NCBI GenBank assembly: GCA_012934845.2
Contig: WNNJ02000706.1
Coordinates: forward strand, 1-64,000
DNA length: 64,000 nucleotides
Direction: 5' to 3'
Origin: Pomphorhynchus laevis
Lineage: Eukaryota; Acanthocephala; Palaeacanthocephala; Echinorhynchida; Pomphorhynchidae
How positions within the stretch are numbered: the first letter of the stretch is position 1; each line of letters begins with the position of its first letter. The notes under the pieces are model-generated. The model worked only from the letters and a program-made list of their open reading frames with translations. It ran no database searches and had not been told where the DNA came from. The translations under genes and the position numbers were made by a program. Shown in pieces: positions 46,455-58,100 of the stretch.

Positions 46455-46882
46455 TATACTTTGTATTAGAATAAGATACTAGATAGTTATTTCAGAGGAA
46501 ATACATCATTAGCATGTATTTGGCCCCGCTGCTATGTTGGGTAGAGGAGTTAGGGGCCGAAACCTGATAGCATAGCAGTTCCTCCTGATGACCTCTAATT
46601 CTTATTCTGATACAACGTCTGTTATTTATTAGTCAATTCATAAAAATGACGTTTATTTTAAATTTCATTTTTTTAACTTGATTTAAATTATAGAAAATCT
46701 AAAAACAATTATTAATTTTATTATTTAATTATTAAATTTTGATTTAGCATTATTATGTTTTGTTTATTTTATAATTATATTAAATACGTAGACTCAGTTA
46801 GCTGATTTAATTAATTACAACTTAAAGACAGTTCATAAAAACATTAATAACATTATTCGCAAGCACATTAAATGCCAAATTG

Positions 46883-47168
46883 ATATATAATTTTGCATTA
46901 AAAACATTAGATGATGTGGATCGAATACTGTTGTGTTGCTACAGGGCCACATTAATGATACCATCCTGTAGTGATGAGTAGACTAAAGTCGAAACGCCCC
47001 ATTAGGGTCAAGGCGTCTGTTGTAGGCGCATTCCATGTCAAGCTTTCCTACTAATGTTGTAAAAGGCATGCAGATTTAAACTTTCCTGTTCGTATGTAAT
47101 ACTAAAAAAGTAAAGTCAATTCTTTCAGATTTATTTCAGATTTATTTTGCATTAAAAACATTAGATGA
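46883..47168 (+). repeat. Unnamed repeat with a hammerhead-like core
   Basis: Bounded by a direct repeat of GCATTAAAAACATTAGATGATGT (46883 and 47146 areas). A decayed relative of the block GGGCCACA(T/C)TAATGATA lies at 16450-16485. No coding content. Confidence 0.5.
46939..47025 (+). ncRNA. Hammerhead-like motif with strong helix III
   Basis: CTACAGG (46939-46945) pairs with CCTGTAG (46965-46971). The latter runs directly into TGATGAG, so the first core base is G rather than C. Then GAC-TAAA-GTC as a 3-bp helix II (with a 3-base insertion), GAAAC, and ACGCC...GGCGT pairing over 5 bp as helix III, ending GGCGTC, where UC fits the cleavage position. TGTAGG downstream could pair with CCTGTA, also offset by 3 nt. 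The motif is nearly complete, but at least one invariant base differs. Confidence 0.4.
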
Positions 47169-47328
47169 TGTTGATTGACTACGTGGAGACAGCGGTAGTG
47201 AATCTGTTTTACTTATAGCTTGCGGGTTTATGATCAAACATTGACGATAGTGGCTGATCCGATTAATGAACTTATCAATTTCCAATAGTTCTTATATGAT
47301 TGATTCAAAAGAAAGCTCTCAAGTCTAG

Positions 47329-47556
47329 TTGATCGACCCTTTGTGTGAACTGCTATTCTTGTTTCGAAAAATAACAGAGTGGACAGAAAATAAACAAATG
47401 AGTGATTTTATTTTTGAATCAACAAAGATTCTAAAGAATTTTGAACTGTTCGAAAATAGAGAAGTTTCGCATATCGTGAAACATATTGCTTGCTTTTTTA
47501 GCACATTTCACATGAATTTATCGCATAGTGAAACAAAATTATTTAAAGTTATATAA
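47329..47556 (+). CDS. Candidate terminal exon, unknown protein
   Basis: An open stretch of 76 codons directly after a TCTAG acceptor-like site, with no ATG at its start and a stop at 47554-47556. The peptide (ITEWTENKQMSDFIFESTKI, then LFENREVSHIVKHIACFF) is helical and of ordinary composition, unlike translated AT noise. No upstream exon or family is recognised. It could also be a leftover of an element. Confidence 0.3.
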   Translation: MIDPLCELLFLFRKITEWTENKQMSDFIFESTKILKNFELFENREVSHIVKHIACFFSTFHMNLSHSETKLFKVI

Positions 47557-47903
47557 TTTAATTATTAAATTTCTTTCTTTATATAATACGTCAATTACAG
47601 CAATTGATAGAATTGTTAGCTGTACAGACTTTATTAAAATAATAGTTGCAGCTCTTTTTACTGCATTTATCGATGAACGCTCTTGAAGATGACGAATTAT
47701 ATGTGGTCTACATTTCTTAAAAAAAACTATTTTTTATTTTTCTTAAAATGTGCGACAACAGCGCTCTAGAGTGTGGTTTACATATCAGCTAAACAATGCG
47801 GATTAATTGCTAATATCAAAAAGTAATTTTAATAATAAAAGATTCTTTACGTTAAATTGTTGTAAGGCAATAATATTTATTAATTATTTAGTGTGTGACT
47901 TCG

Positions 47904-47944
47904 AAACGCCTCCTGCGTCGTTATTTCAGACGCAGGAGGCGTTT
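47904..47944. repeat. Perfect 16-bp palindrome
   Basis: AAACGCCTCCTGCGTC (47904-47919), a 9-nt loop, and its exact complement (47929-47944). GC-rich against an AT-rich background, at the left edge of the CR1-like LINE. Not followed by a T run. Confidence 0.85.
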
Positions 47945-47949
47945 GAGAT

Positions 47950-49070
47950 AACCAATTCTTTGCTCTTCGTCGTTCGCATAGGTAAGTTCTGCGTTCTAAA
48001 ACACATAATTTTTGGCGAAACAAACTGGCTTCCACTTCTGTCTCTCGAACTGAATGAAAAGCTCAATTATCTTCTTTCTCGTTCCTCAGTCATCTCCACT
48101 CTTGATCTTTATCATTATTAATATTACCTAATTTTAAAAACAATCTCTCTTATCAATTCGATATCTCATTCCACAAACTTCGTGTTCTCTGAACTCTTTT
48201 ACCTATTTGCGGTATCTGAAGATAAGGTATTTTGCTTTCTTATTTCGTCATCCTGTAAGTCATCACCTGCCGATCCCATCCTTACTCGAATTCTCAAATT
48301 GTGGTCCACATAATTCACACATTTCCTTATCAGCCTCTTTAACTTGTACATTAAGAATGGAATATATTCTGTTCTTTGGAAAAATGTCATTGTTCGTCCC
48401 CTACTTAAAACACTTCTCTCAGAACATCTAATTTCTTTGCGCGTGTCCCTCAATCCATCCAAATCTAAAGTGTTATGGTTTTTAACATCTTCCGTTTCTG
48501 TTTCTGTATCTTCAGACCACAATTATTCCTGCTGTAGATAAACTAGTATTTCTAGGAATTCACTTGGACAATAACCTGCATCTCGATCCCTTCATTCGTG
48601 ATAAAACTAGGTCTTCAAATATTCTTCTCCGTGATATTAGTCTCGTCAGAAATTCTCTAAATTTTAGTTCTTGTAAATCTCTTATCTCCACCCTTCTTTT
48701 CCTACGTATTGATTACTGTCTTAGCCTTTTCGTCTTCTCTTCAAAGTCATCCCTTAAGCCTCTTCGGCGCCTCATTAACACTGCTGTGTGCAACCTGTTT
48801 GACTTCGTAAATTCGATCATATCTCCTCCAATTTATCAAAACTTGGATGGCTAAGTATTGAACATCGCGTTCGTTTTCGTCTGCTTTGTCTAACTTATCG
48901 CCTTCTCCATTGTAATTATCTTTCTTATCTCTATCTGCCAACTCTAAGTGAATCTCGCTATCTTTCTACTCACCTACGTTCCAGTGATTCTCTTCTGCTA
49001 CACGTATCTCTTCACTCAACAAACTTTGTCCATCGATATCTACATATCGTTAAATCACAAAAACATAAAT
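47950..49070 (+). mobile_element. CR1/L2-like LINE fragment (LINE C)
   Basis: Encodes, in shifting frames: an RT entry motif (FNLYIKNGIYSVLWKNVIVR, PLLKTLLSEH, about 48330-48425), then at once SLNPSKSKVLWF (about 48450), LGIHLDNNLHLDPFIRDKTR (48560), SSLKPLRRLINTAVCNLF (48750) and LSIEHRVRFRLLCLTYRLLH (48855) with an LRSSDSLLL end. These blocks and their order are typical of CR1/L2 elements. Motifs A to C are missing between the first two blocks, an internal deletion of several hundred bases. The minus-strand frame 48199-48522 is a shadow. Confidence 0.75.
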
Positions 49071-49109
49071 GAGAAAAAAAGGGTAATAACAGTCAGTTAA
49101 GAGTGACAT

Positions 49110-51245
49110 TTAAAGACAGAAACCACAGTTCATTTCTTTCTTGCAGTCTTCCTTTTCTTCATGTCCTCAAATCCATAGAGATCTGAGCCCCCAACCGATC
49201 CAATACACCGCCTTCCCAATTAACCACCCGGCGTCTTTCACCCCCCCCCCCCGAAGAATCCAGTCGGTGCGGACTATGCTGGGTAAACGAGAGACGAGGA
49301 GCTTAAGAAACCTTAGTCTTTGCTCTGGGGGACGTCCTCTCGAAAGAAGAGTAATCCCGAGATAGCCCAAGTGCCCCGAAGGCGCACCTGGGTTAGCCTT
49401 TTAATGACATATGCTGAGCTCGTTTCAGGGCTCACCTAGCTTTCTTCAGGATACGTTTAAGTCTATCCAGGTCAGCTTTTGCCGACCGGTTCACCGTAAC
49501 GGTGAACCCCAGGTATTTTACTCGACTTGTGAAGGTAGGGATGGGTTCAGAGGCAAATAGAAGGAGAGTGCAGAGAGTGCTAATCTCTTCAGTTTTTTCT
49601 TTGTTGTAGTGGTGTCATGAAAGACAACCGCCTGCGATTTAGAGGTGTTTAAAATAAGATTGGATTTGTGAAACTGGTCTTTTAATCTTAAAAAGAAACG
49701 GCTGATGTCAGAAACTACGTCTTTAAACCTGTGTTTAGTAAACACGGCTGTGGTGTTATCAGCGCACACCACAAGACGTTTTTCGCGTTTAAATATTTAA
49801 AATAGGTTAATACAGGCAGCAAGATATAAGATAAGAGAAAGTGGGGAACCTTGATGCACACCCGTAATAGGGTAGAACTGACGCGCATCAGGGTCGTCTT
49901 TATAATAAAATCGCTTGGTGTACAGCAGTATCTCCACCCTGTTCACAATTCACGTAGGAAACCCTAGGGACCTGATAGAAGAGATCACAAAAGGATTAGA
50001 GATGCGGTCAAATGCAGCAGAAACGTCAAGGAAAACAGCCACTACTAGACGATGGCTGTTACCCCGACAAAACTGCTCCACCTCACCTACTGCTAAATGG
50101 ACCGGGCAACTTTTGACAAACCAATGAAAACCTGGAGGGATCAAATTACGCCTACTTAAATGGTTGCAGATTTTACGCACAAGCGCTTTTTATTGCAGAT
50201 TTTACGCACAAGCGCCTCCCCATCCGTAAATCGGATGGGGAGGCTAATAGCATTGTGACGGCCACCTCTCTTCTCTGATCAGCTGTCAAAAGCTGACAGA
50301 CCCAAGAAGAAAGTTAAGCGACGAATTTGGAGGTGTCCGGGAGAGCCTGTCAGGCGGAAGCAGAGAGATTAGGAAGGTTCAGCAATTTGGCTAGGACCTT
50401 GAGTTTTGTCGGAGTGGGATTAAATAAGCGACCTTTATAGGTAGTCGATATAATCATGGTAGCTTGCGAAAAAAGGTAGGTATTAAGTTGGGTTAAACTA
50501 TCATTTCCTATTATGGGGAAGAGTTGGATAGCCGCCTGAAAGAAGGCCACTCTGATCGGATCAAAGTGAATCCTCCTTCTAAGCAACGTATCCTCCCCAA
50601 TCCGCCAACGAATAAGGTCATTAGAGGTGGATAAATGCTGACGCGACTGCTCCGTACAGAGGGGTTTAAGCAACCACCTCGAATGAAGCAGCATAATGTC
50701 CAGGATAGAATTTGTAGATGTGCAATGAATGGTAGAGGAAAGTGGTTTGTAAATAAGATAACCATTCCTAGCTCTGCGAAGTGCCGCGTTGATCAAACGA
50801 CCAGTTCTGTAGTTGAAGTCTCTAAGTTTCAAATCATAACCGCTGTCAATAATACCATCCTGGAGATCACGGTTCTTGAGAATCTCTCCTGGACGAATGT
50901 AGACATTGGCTAGACTGAAGCGTTTACCGTTCTTACTGAGTGAAACTACCAGACAAGACAGGGCTGGACATGACTAGTTTAGCAGGAGGGAGGACCTTAA
51001 GGAGCACTTAACTAAGGTCAAGCGTCCTTGAGATGAAGAGGAGGGACTAGGGGTTATGTACGGAGTATAGTGGGAACATATATGTTTTAGGATAAATCGA
51101 GTAATGTCCTGGGGAAGACGGATATACCGCGTCTTCTGAAGGACTATAACATCTGCATCTCTACCAGATAAAAGTCTAAGGTCAGAAGCATCTCCCGAAT
51201 TCCACTGAATGATATTCAGTGAATATCATTCACTGAATATCATTA
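49110..51245 (-). mobile_element. LINE A copy 3
   Basis: Minus strand: endonuclease remains (51200-50930), linker (50832-50350, 160 codons open), RT finger and motif A region (50180-49950), motif B/C region (49900-49740, with CADN where YxDD is expected), post-RT (to 49518), and 3' UTR with a C tract at about 49240. A deletion removes the segment around 50240-50340, and a short GCAGATTTTACGCAC block is duplicated there beside a perfect 12-bp palindrome (50215-50243). Inactive. Confidence 0.85.
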
Positions 51246-51439
51246 TTCAGTGAATGAGGGCTAATCTCACATGGCCGACCCTGCCTCAAAGCGGGGCAAA
51301 GGCTGAAAAATAAGAAGAAGATTTAAATAATAAAATAAAAACAATTTTTTGGCAATCAAAAAAAAACAAAAATACACAAGAGTTATTTTTCTTTTTATTT
51401 TATATTCAGAGTTATTTTTTCTTTTGTCTGTTTCGATAT

Positions 51440-51835
51440 TTAATCTCTCCACCTGTGTCGATCTCTACTTCGAGGTCTATTTCCAAAGAGACCGGCCTGG
51501 AAACTCTCCGCAAAAGGCGATCCGTCATAACCCAACGTTCATGACAACATGTTAAAATAGGAACGAAGATTGCGTTGTAAACCAAAAGCTTCGCCTAAAG
51601 ATTTTACTCTCACGACATATCTGTAGTAAGAACGCGGTGATGCAGTGGATGACCAAATACACTTATCAATCTCCCTGATGTTCCGGCCGTCTCTCGAGAA
51701 CAATATCCCAAGATACTTGATATCCTCCGAATTATTGAGTAAATAGGAAATATACAACCAACTGCGTTTCTTGAATGCGTTTATTTCGTCACACATACAT
51801 TTGAGCAAAGATATAGTTTGGACGAAATAACCGTC
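51440..51835 (-). mobile_element. LINE B C-terminal fragment
   Basis: Open on minus from 51808 to 51539: MLKCMCDEINAFKKRSWLY, then KYLGILFSRDGRNIREIDKC, then RVKSLGEAFGLQRNLRSYF. It continues past the stop into a tail (to about 51440) that matches 2945-3065. Fused directly to the truncated end of LINE A copy 3. Confidence 0.75.
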
Positions 51836-52124
51836 ATGTATTTTTATATTTTATTAAAGTATCTCTCGATTTAATGTCTTACTATTGTTTCTAAAAATAT
51901 ATGCAATTTATTGCACAACATCTCAAAAATTAAAATCCAGTTTTCAATATTTATTTGATTATTCGCAATCTTTAGCGATATTACCACAATACATTCTAGA
52001 ATTCAATTAAAAATATAAACTCACATTGAATATTTGAAATATTTATAAATTCATTTACTATATAGCTTAATTTACAAATTCTAAAAAAATATTGAAAACC
52101 ATTTTTTAATTTTAGTATTTACAG

Positions 52125-55100
52125 AAATAGAGTATTCTCTTATGCTATGAATATATTATTCCTAAGTTCTGGTGAGAAAATCACACATCTGTAAGTGATT
52201 TATAAATCATGTCTTAATATTCCTTTTTTAAATAATATTCTTTTTTGAAATCATTTGGTGTTTTAAAAACACCAAATGTGATTTTAAGTAAAAAACTTGA
52301 AATTTTATCGTATCCGTCACATGTTGTAAATAAAAATATCATAGCAAATTGTTTAATTTTCGAGTTCGATTAGTTATAATAACTTTAGATTCTTTAATTG
52401 AAAAATATTTGCTTAAATTTTATATTAATATTTTAAGGAATTTTTTATTTATTAAAACATTTTAGTATTTCGTAGAAATCTTAGTTTTACCGGGTAGGGA
52501 ATGCAAACCAAATGCAATCGGCATTTTAAGAATGTGATCGAAAATGTCAAAATATTTTCAATTTAAAACAATTTATGTGTCCAACACTGTCGATAGATAT
52601 CTTCGTCGAGCAAAATAACATTAAATAAAGTAAAATGATAGTTTACTTAAATTAATCTGAAAAATATTTTGTAAATAGAACCATAATTTACAAGTAGTTT
52701 CTAATTTTTTTCTATTTTGAATATTTTATTTATTTTCTAAATAATATTTTTTTTATTTCTCTATTGAAATTAAGTTACAGATTAATATCATGCATTGTTA
52801 ATTAAAACTTATATTGATTATTATCGAATAAAACTCTAACCTTCAAAAAATAAATATCTAACTTTGACTCAAAACTAAAACTTTCAAGTGACGTATAATC
52901 CAGGCTGTCAAATTTTTAACTCTAGAATATATTTTAATATCAATTAAAACAATTGCATTAAGCATTGATGAATTTTTATTTGATTCAAATAAATATGAAT
53001 CAAATTCTTCGAACAATTATAAAATGGTGAGAGTTTACAATGCCTAGTTTTCAAGTGTAATTATGATTTAATTGTGTTTGTAAAGTCTTTTATTTGTTTC
53101 TCAGATACAAACTTATACATTTTTGATGATGATCAATATTGATAAACGAAATATCCAATTCTCAAGACGTTTTTACGTTAAACAGTAAAAATCAGATTTT
53201 TATGTTCAAACAACCTTCTTAGAATCTTAAGATACAAAAATCAAAGCTGATACTGTTTTTTAATATTGTTCAAGAGTGTTTTTCAAATCTGATATTGCAT
53301 TTGCTATTATCATTTTATATTTTGCTATAATCATTCAACAATTAATTTTAGATTAGCTTTCTAAATAAATTTTTATCATCTAAATGCTACTTTCCTCCTA
53401 GATGTTAGACTGAGTTACCAGAGTACCTCAATCCAACATCTAAGAGGAAGGCTAGCATTTAGATGATACAAATTTCATTCAAAACGCTAATCTAAAAGTA
53501 ATTGTATAATAATGTTGAATTTCTCATTGTTTACGATACATATTCTTATTTTTTACATGTCATATTTCTAATTATAATATTTATTCTATAATTTTAATTA
53601 TTAGCATTTCATTATTACAATTTATTACAATGCTATGCCGCGTTAATATTTAATAAAATGTTAATATTATTAATGTTAAATACTATTTAGAGTATCAAAT
53701 AGTAATAAGTTTGAATCGAGTGCTGTGTTTACTGTAAATGTATCAAGAGATTATACGTAAGTAATTAATCGTAATGATGACGTTCACTAAATATTTGTTT
53801 TATGCATAAAATCAATGTTTTAAATGTTTACTATAAAATCAAAGTTAGATTTAAATTGCTTCATACGTAAAACTAATATTATAAAAGTAAACATTACAAA
53901 CTAAGTTAGATTTAAATTAATTGATTAATTATTATTTTTTTATTAAGTAAGACTGTTCTAAATAAATCATTTTTCAAACATTATAGTACACGCAAAGAGC
54001 TTGTTCCTAATGAAAAATATTTGTGTTTTTCTATTCTTATTCGTAATTTTTTATTCTTCTTTATTTTTTAAACTGTGCCACCTGTGTAGTAGCAAAGCAA
54101 AAAAATCAAAAACGCTACAATCAAACGCACAGAAAAATATCAAAATAAAATTATACATTTATGTATTTCGCGTGCATAGGAAAAAAAGGAATTAAAACAA
54201 ACAAAATAATATCTTTTGATTTTTTAATTAAAAAGTTTTTTAAACAAATATTAATGAAGCAGAAAAAGCCAATTAAATGTAAAGAACTAAAATTCTACGG
54301 TAATTAAAGCTTGAAATGCATTACGGTTTATTTATTTTTCGAATTATTGTAATTATGTTTTATTCTTTATTCTGTATGATTTAATTTTAAATTGTAATAA
54401 ATTATATCCTCAAGGCACATTTTTATATAACAGACAACATCAATTAATTAAAAGTAGCGAAAGAAAAATTCCATCACTCATAATTTTAACAAAACCAAGG
54501 AATAAAATGTAATAGAATATAATTTTTATAATTTTGTATTTCCCCTTTTTACTTAGATTTCAAACAGCATAACAAAAACAGTTTTTGATTTTGCAAACAC
54601 GGTACTTTCTTGACATATATAGAATGAATGCGTTCTGAATATGCATATGCAATTGTTCTTTAAAATTTAATAATAAAATACAATTTATTCATTTGATTCA
54701 TGCAGTTTTTGTTTATATATAATTTATCATTTAAATTACACGATATAACATTGTTACTTTGTTTACGAACTTTAACATTTCCATGAATCAGTCATTTTGC
54801 GTCTGTTCTTTTTTAACGAACATGTTAGATATGTAAAAAATGTTGTATTTCGAAATTTTGAGATGCTCAAATACTTATAATAATACTCTAGTTTGCTACT
54901 TTTGCTTATTAAATATCTTTGAATTTTATTTATAGACCTTCGTTTCTGCATTTTATATTATATTCGTTATTTTCATTTTAAGAAAATAACCATCTGTGAG
55001 ATTTTAAGTGTGAAGACCATTCTACGGCGACAATGTCTTACTTGAGAAACGGCTAATCATATAAAATAAAGAGCACGAAAGGAAAAATCAGAATAAAATG

Positions 55101-58100
55101 ATATTAATTTTATTTAATTGTTGATATTATTTAATTATCGTTTTAACCTTCTCTTGATCGGGTTTCAAATTGGATACTTAACAATAATAAATTTAATGAC
55201 ATGTGGATTCAACAGTATTTTTCAAAACGATAATATTCTAAATTATTTTGTTGTATAAAATCTAATGGCTTTTGAATTAAATAACACTTTATTCAATTAA
55301 TTAAAATAATTTAATTTATTAGTAAATTGATAATTTTTAACATTTTAGAATGTTCTGCACAATGAATTTGTTTAAATCAAATGCTACGCTAATTGTAAAT
55401 GCACAGAATACCTTTTTGTAAGTAAATATTGTCAATATTTTTTATTAAAAATTAAACTTACTTATGAAAATCAACATTATGGAATTAAATCAATACTAAT
55501 TAATATTTGACATAAATTAATCTTATTAAAAATATATTAATAATTTTTTAAATTAATAAATTAACTTAATTTTTATCAATAATGGATTATTGTTAACTAT
55601 TTCACAAATAATAATATTAACTTTTATTTTTCCTATATATGATTTCAATTATATACTTTAAACAAACGTGTATTCAAACGATAAAATTAAATCCTTTGAT
55701 TTTATAGAACCTATATAATGCCAATAATACATGCCAGCGTGGTCTATAAAACCTAATTAATGTTCAAATTGTACTTATTGACACGATAACACTTAGATGA
55801 TCTACTTTAAACATAATTTATTTTATAAGATTAATGGTTTTTTAAATTCTTTAGAAATATCAATATGAATATAATAATGGATTATTATAATATAGTTTTT
55901 AACCTAGTTTTTAACATTTAATATGTTTTTCCAATATATCGCGATCCACGTGTACATTGTATTAGATATATTACATATATATGTAATATATATGATACAT
56001 TGTATTAGATATATATGTAATATATAATACATTGTATTAGATATATATGTAGTATATAATACATTGTATTAGATATATATTCAAACGATAAAATTAAATC
56101 CTTTGATTTTATAAAACCTATATAATGTAAATTATATAGGTTAAGTTGGTTTATAAAACCTAGTTAATGGTCAAATTGTACCTGTGTACATCATCTAAGT
56201 GTTGTGATAACACTAATATGATATACTTTAAGAAATAATTTAATTTATAAGATTAATGATTTTTTAATTGTTTAGAGAAATTTCAAAAAGTGTGTTCAAA
56301 TCATATACCATGTTGATTGTAAATGCAAAGACATCCACTATGTAACTAAATACTGATAGTTTTTTTTTTACAAAAATTAAACCTTGCGTATGAAAATCTA
56401 AATTTTGGAATTAAACAATTCGATACTAATTACAATTTGATTATCATTTATCTAAATTTAAATTACATTATGTCGACTAGCAGTAAAAAATGTTTATTAG
56501 TAATCACTAAACACATCATTAACATTTTGTACTAAATTGTTAACTACATTTAATATTATACAGCAGATGTTAGCAGAATATGTATTGAATATTTTAATTT
56601 AACGCGAATCTTTTAAAATTTATGCGTGCATAAACTTCTTTATGGAAAGCATCATTTTATCAAAATGTTTTATGTATTTGAATATTTTCACATAATTTGT
56701 TAAATAAACTTAGTTTAAGATGTTTAATTCTAAAAATCAAAGGTTGAAAACAATATTAAAATTATTGATTTAAACAATGATTTTTTATTATAGTAAAATA
56801 GTCAATAAATAAATGAAGCATATTTCTTAAGTTTCGATGCTAGGACTTCTTCATAATATCATTTGCATTGTTAGTATCGAAGATACAACCTGACGTTTGT
56901 CTATTTCTTATATATTAATGGAAGAATATGTATGTATATACCACCTGAGGTTTATGTCTATTTCTTATATATTCATATTCATGGAAGAATATATATACAT
57001 ATATATACCACCTGAGATTTATGACTGTTTCTTATATATTCATATTAATGGAATTATATATAATGGTTAATATCCACAATCACCACAAGCTCGGATATAT
57101 AAAGGTCAATACCCACAATCACCACAAGCTCGGATCCTTCAATAATAACCGTATATATTATTAATTCTCAGCTCGTTTCTTGGAGAACATAATATATATA
57201 AATATATATAGTTTACTATATTCTGGATTTTCAATCATTAGATTACATCTATATTTCTATAAAACATTTGTTAATTAAATTTTTCAAAAACAATTTTACC
57301 TTAAGTTATATCTATAAATCGAGCTTTCATTCCGATGTTAATATTGTGGGCAATATTTCAAAGCTGTAAGTATTCATCTAATTTAATTTTATTTATTATT
57401 TTATTCTTTACTTGTAAATACAACATCAATTTTGAGTTTTGTATTTATGATAAATACGTTTTATATTAGCATGATATTATATTTAGAATTATCATTTTAT
57501 ATTCGTTTGTCTAAGTTCCAATATTGATTTTAATAATCACAAACTGATTAAACACAAATTTGTTGAATTTAATAGCATTTCTGTCAATCAAAATCTCGTA
57601 ATTTCTGATGATAATCTTTTTTGTAAAGTTGTAATTTTTCTTTGATAATACAGTATTAAGCGTTGACTTGATTGATTTGCTTGTTATCTTAGGCGACCTT
57701 TCACATCTGTAAGTATTTATCTGATTTTATTTATCATTGATTTATTTTTATACATCTGGTAATAAATAGCCGCTAAATTTATAATTTTATAATGTTACGG
57801 TTTATTTTATAGTAATATTTTATTTAAAGTATTAAATGTTGAATTAAGTGGTTTCCTTACCTTTTTATTATTTAGTGTCTTAAGTTACTGTTATTTTGCT
57901 AATAATTCAAAGTTGACGATATCGAATCCTATGGTTTCATTGTAAGTTTCCATTATACTAATGTATGTTATCAAATGTGGGTTTCGTCGCTTGATGGAAT
58001 GTTTTTAATTGAATTTTCAAATTGAATTAATTCTTAATTTTAATTATCAATCAATGAAACCTAGTTGACAACTTTTTAATTTGATCGATATCTATTTTTA

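Larger units (their letters stand above)
43316..46812 (+). mobile_element. Naiad-type Penelope-like element, nearly complete
   Basis: Order: 5' leader (43316-43737) with a GC-rich part, GIY-YIG endonuclease frame, reverse transcriptase, and a structured 3' end (GGCCCC/GGGGCC hairpin at about 46522-46558, then GAAACCTGATAG and CTGATGA). The endonuclease precedes the reverse transcriptase, the reverse of canonical Penelope/Athena order; this permuted layout with a Cys-rich finger before GIY-YIG defines the Naiad/Chlamys group. The end TACGTAGACTCAGTTAGCTG is shared with many fragments in the window. It looks young: long open frames and a near-identical pseudo-LTR; about two interruptions affect the reverse transcriptase side. 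Confidence 0.85.

Noticed and set aside
48199-48522. Minus-strand 107-codon frame
   Set aside because: Antisense to the CR1/L2 reverse transcriptase blocks.
48747-48941. Acidic minus-strand frame
   Set aside because: Shadow of the CR1/L2 C-terminal region.
57326-57365. ATG with a signal-peptide-like start (MLILWAIFQS) as the first exon of the repeat gene
   Set aside because: In the frame that keeps phase 2 with the neighbours the same bases read as an internal repeat exon (SFHSDVNIVGNISK), which fits the others better; not excluded.
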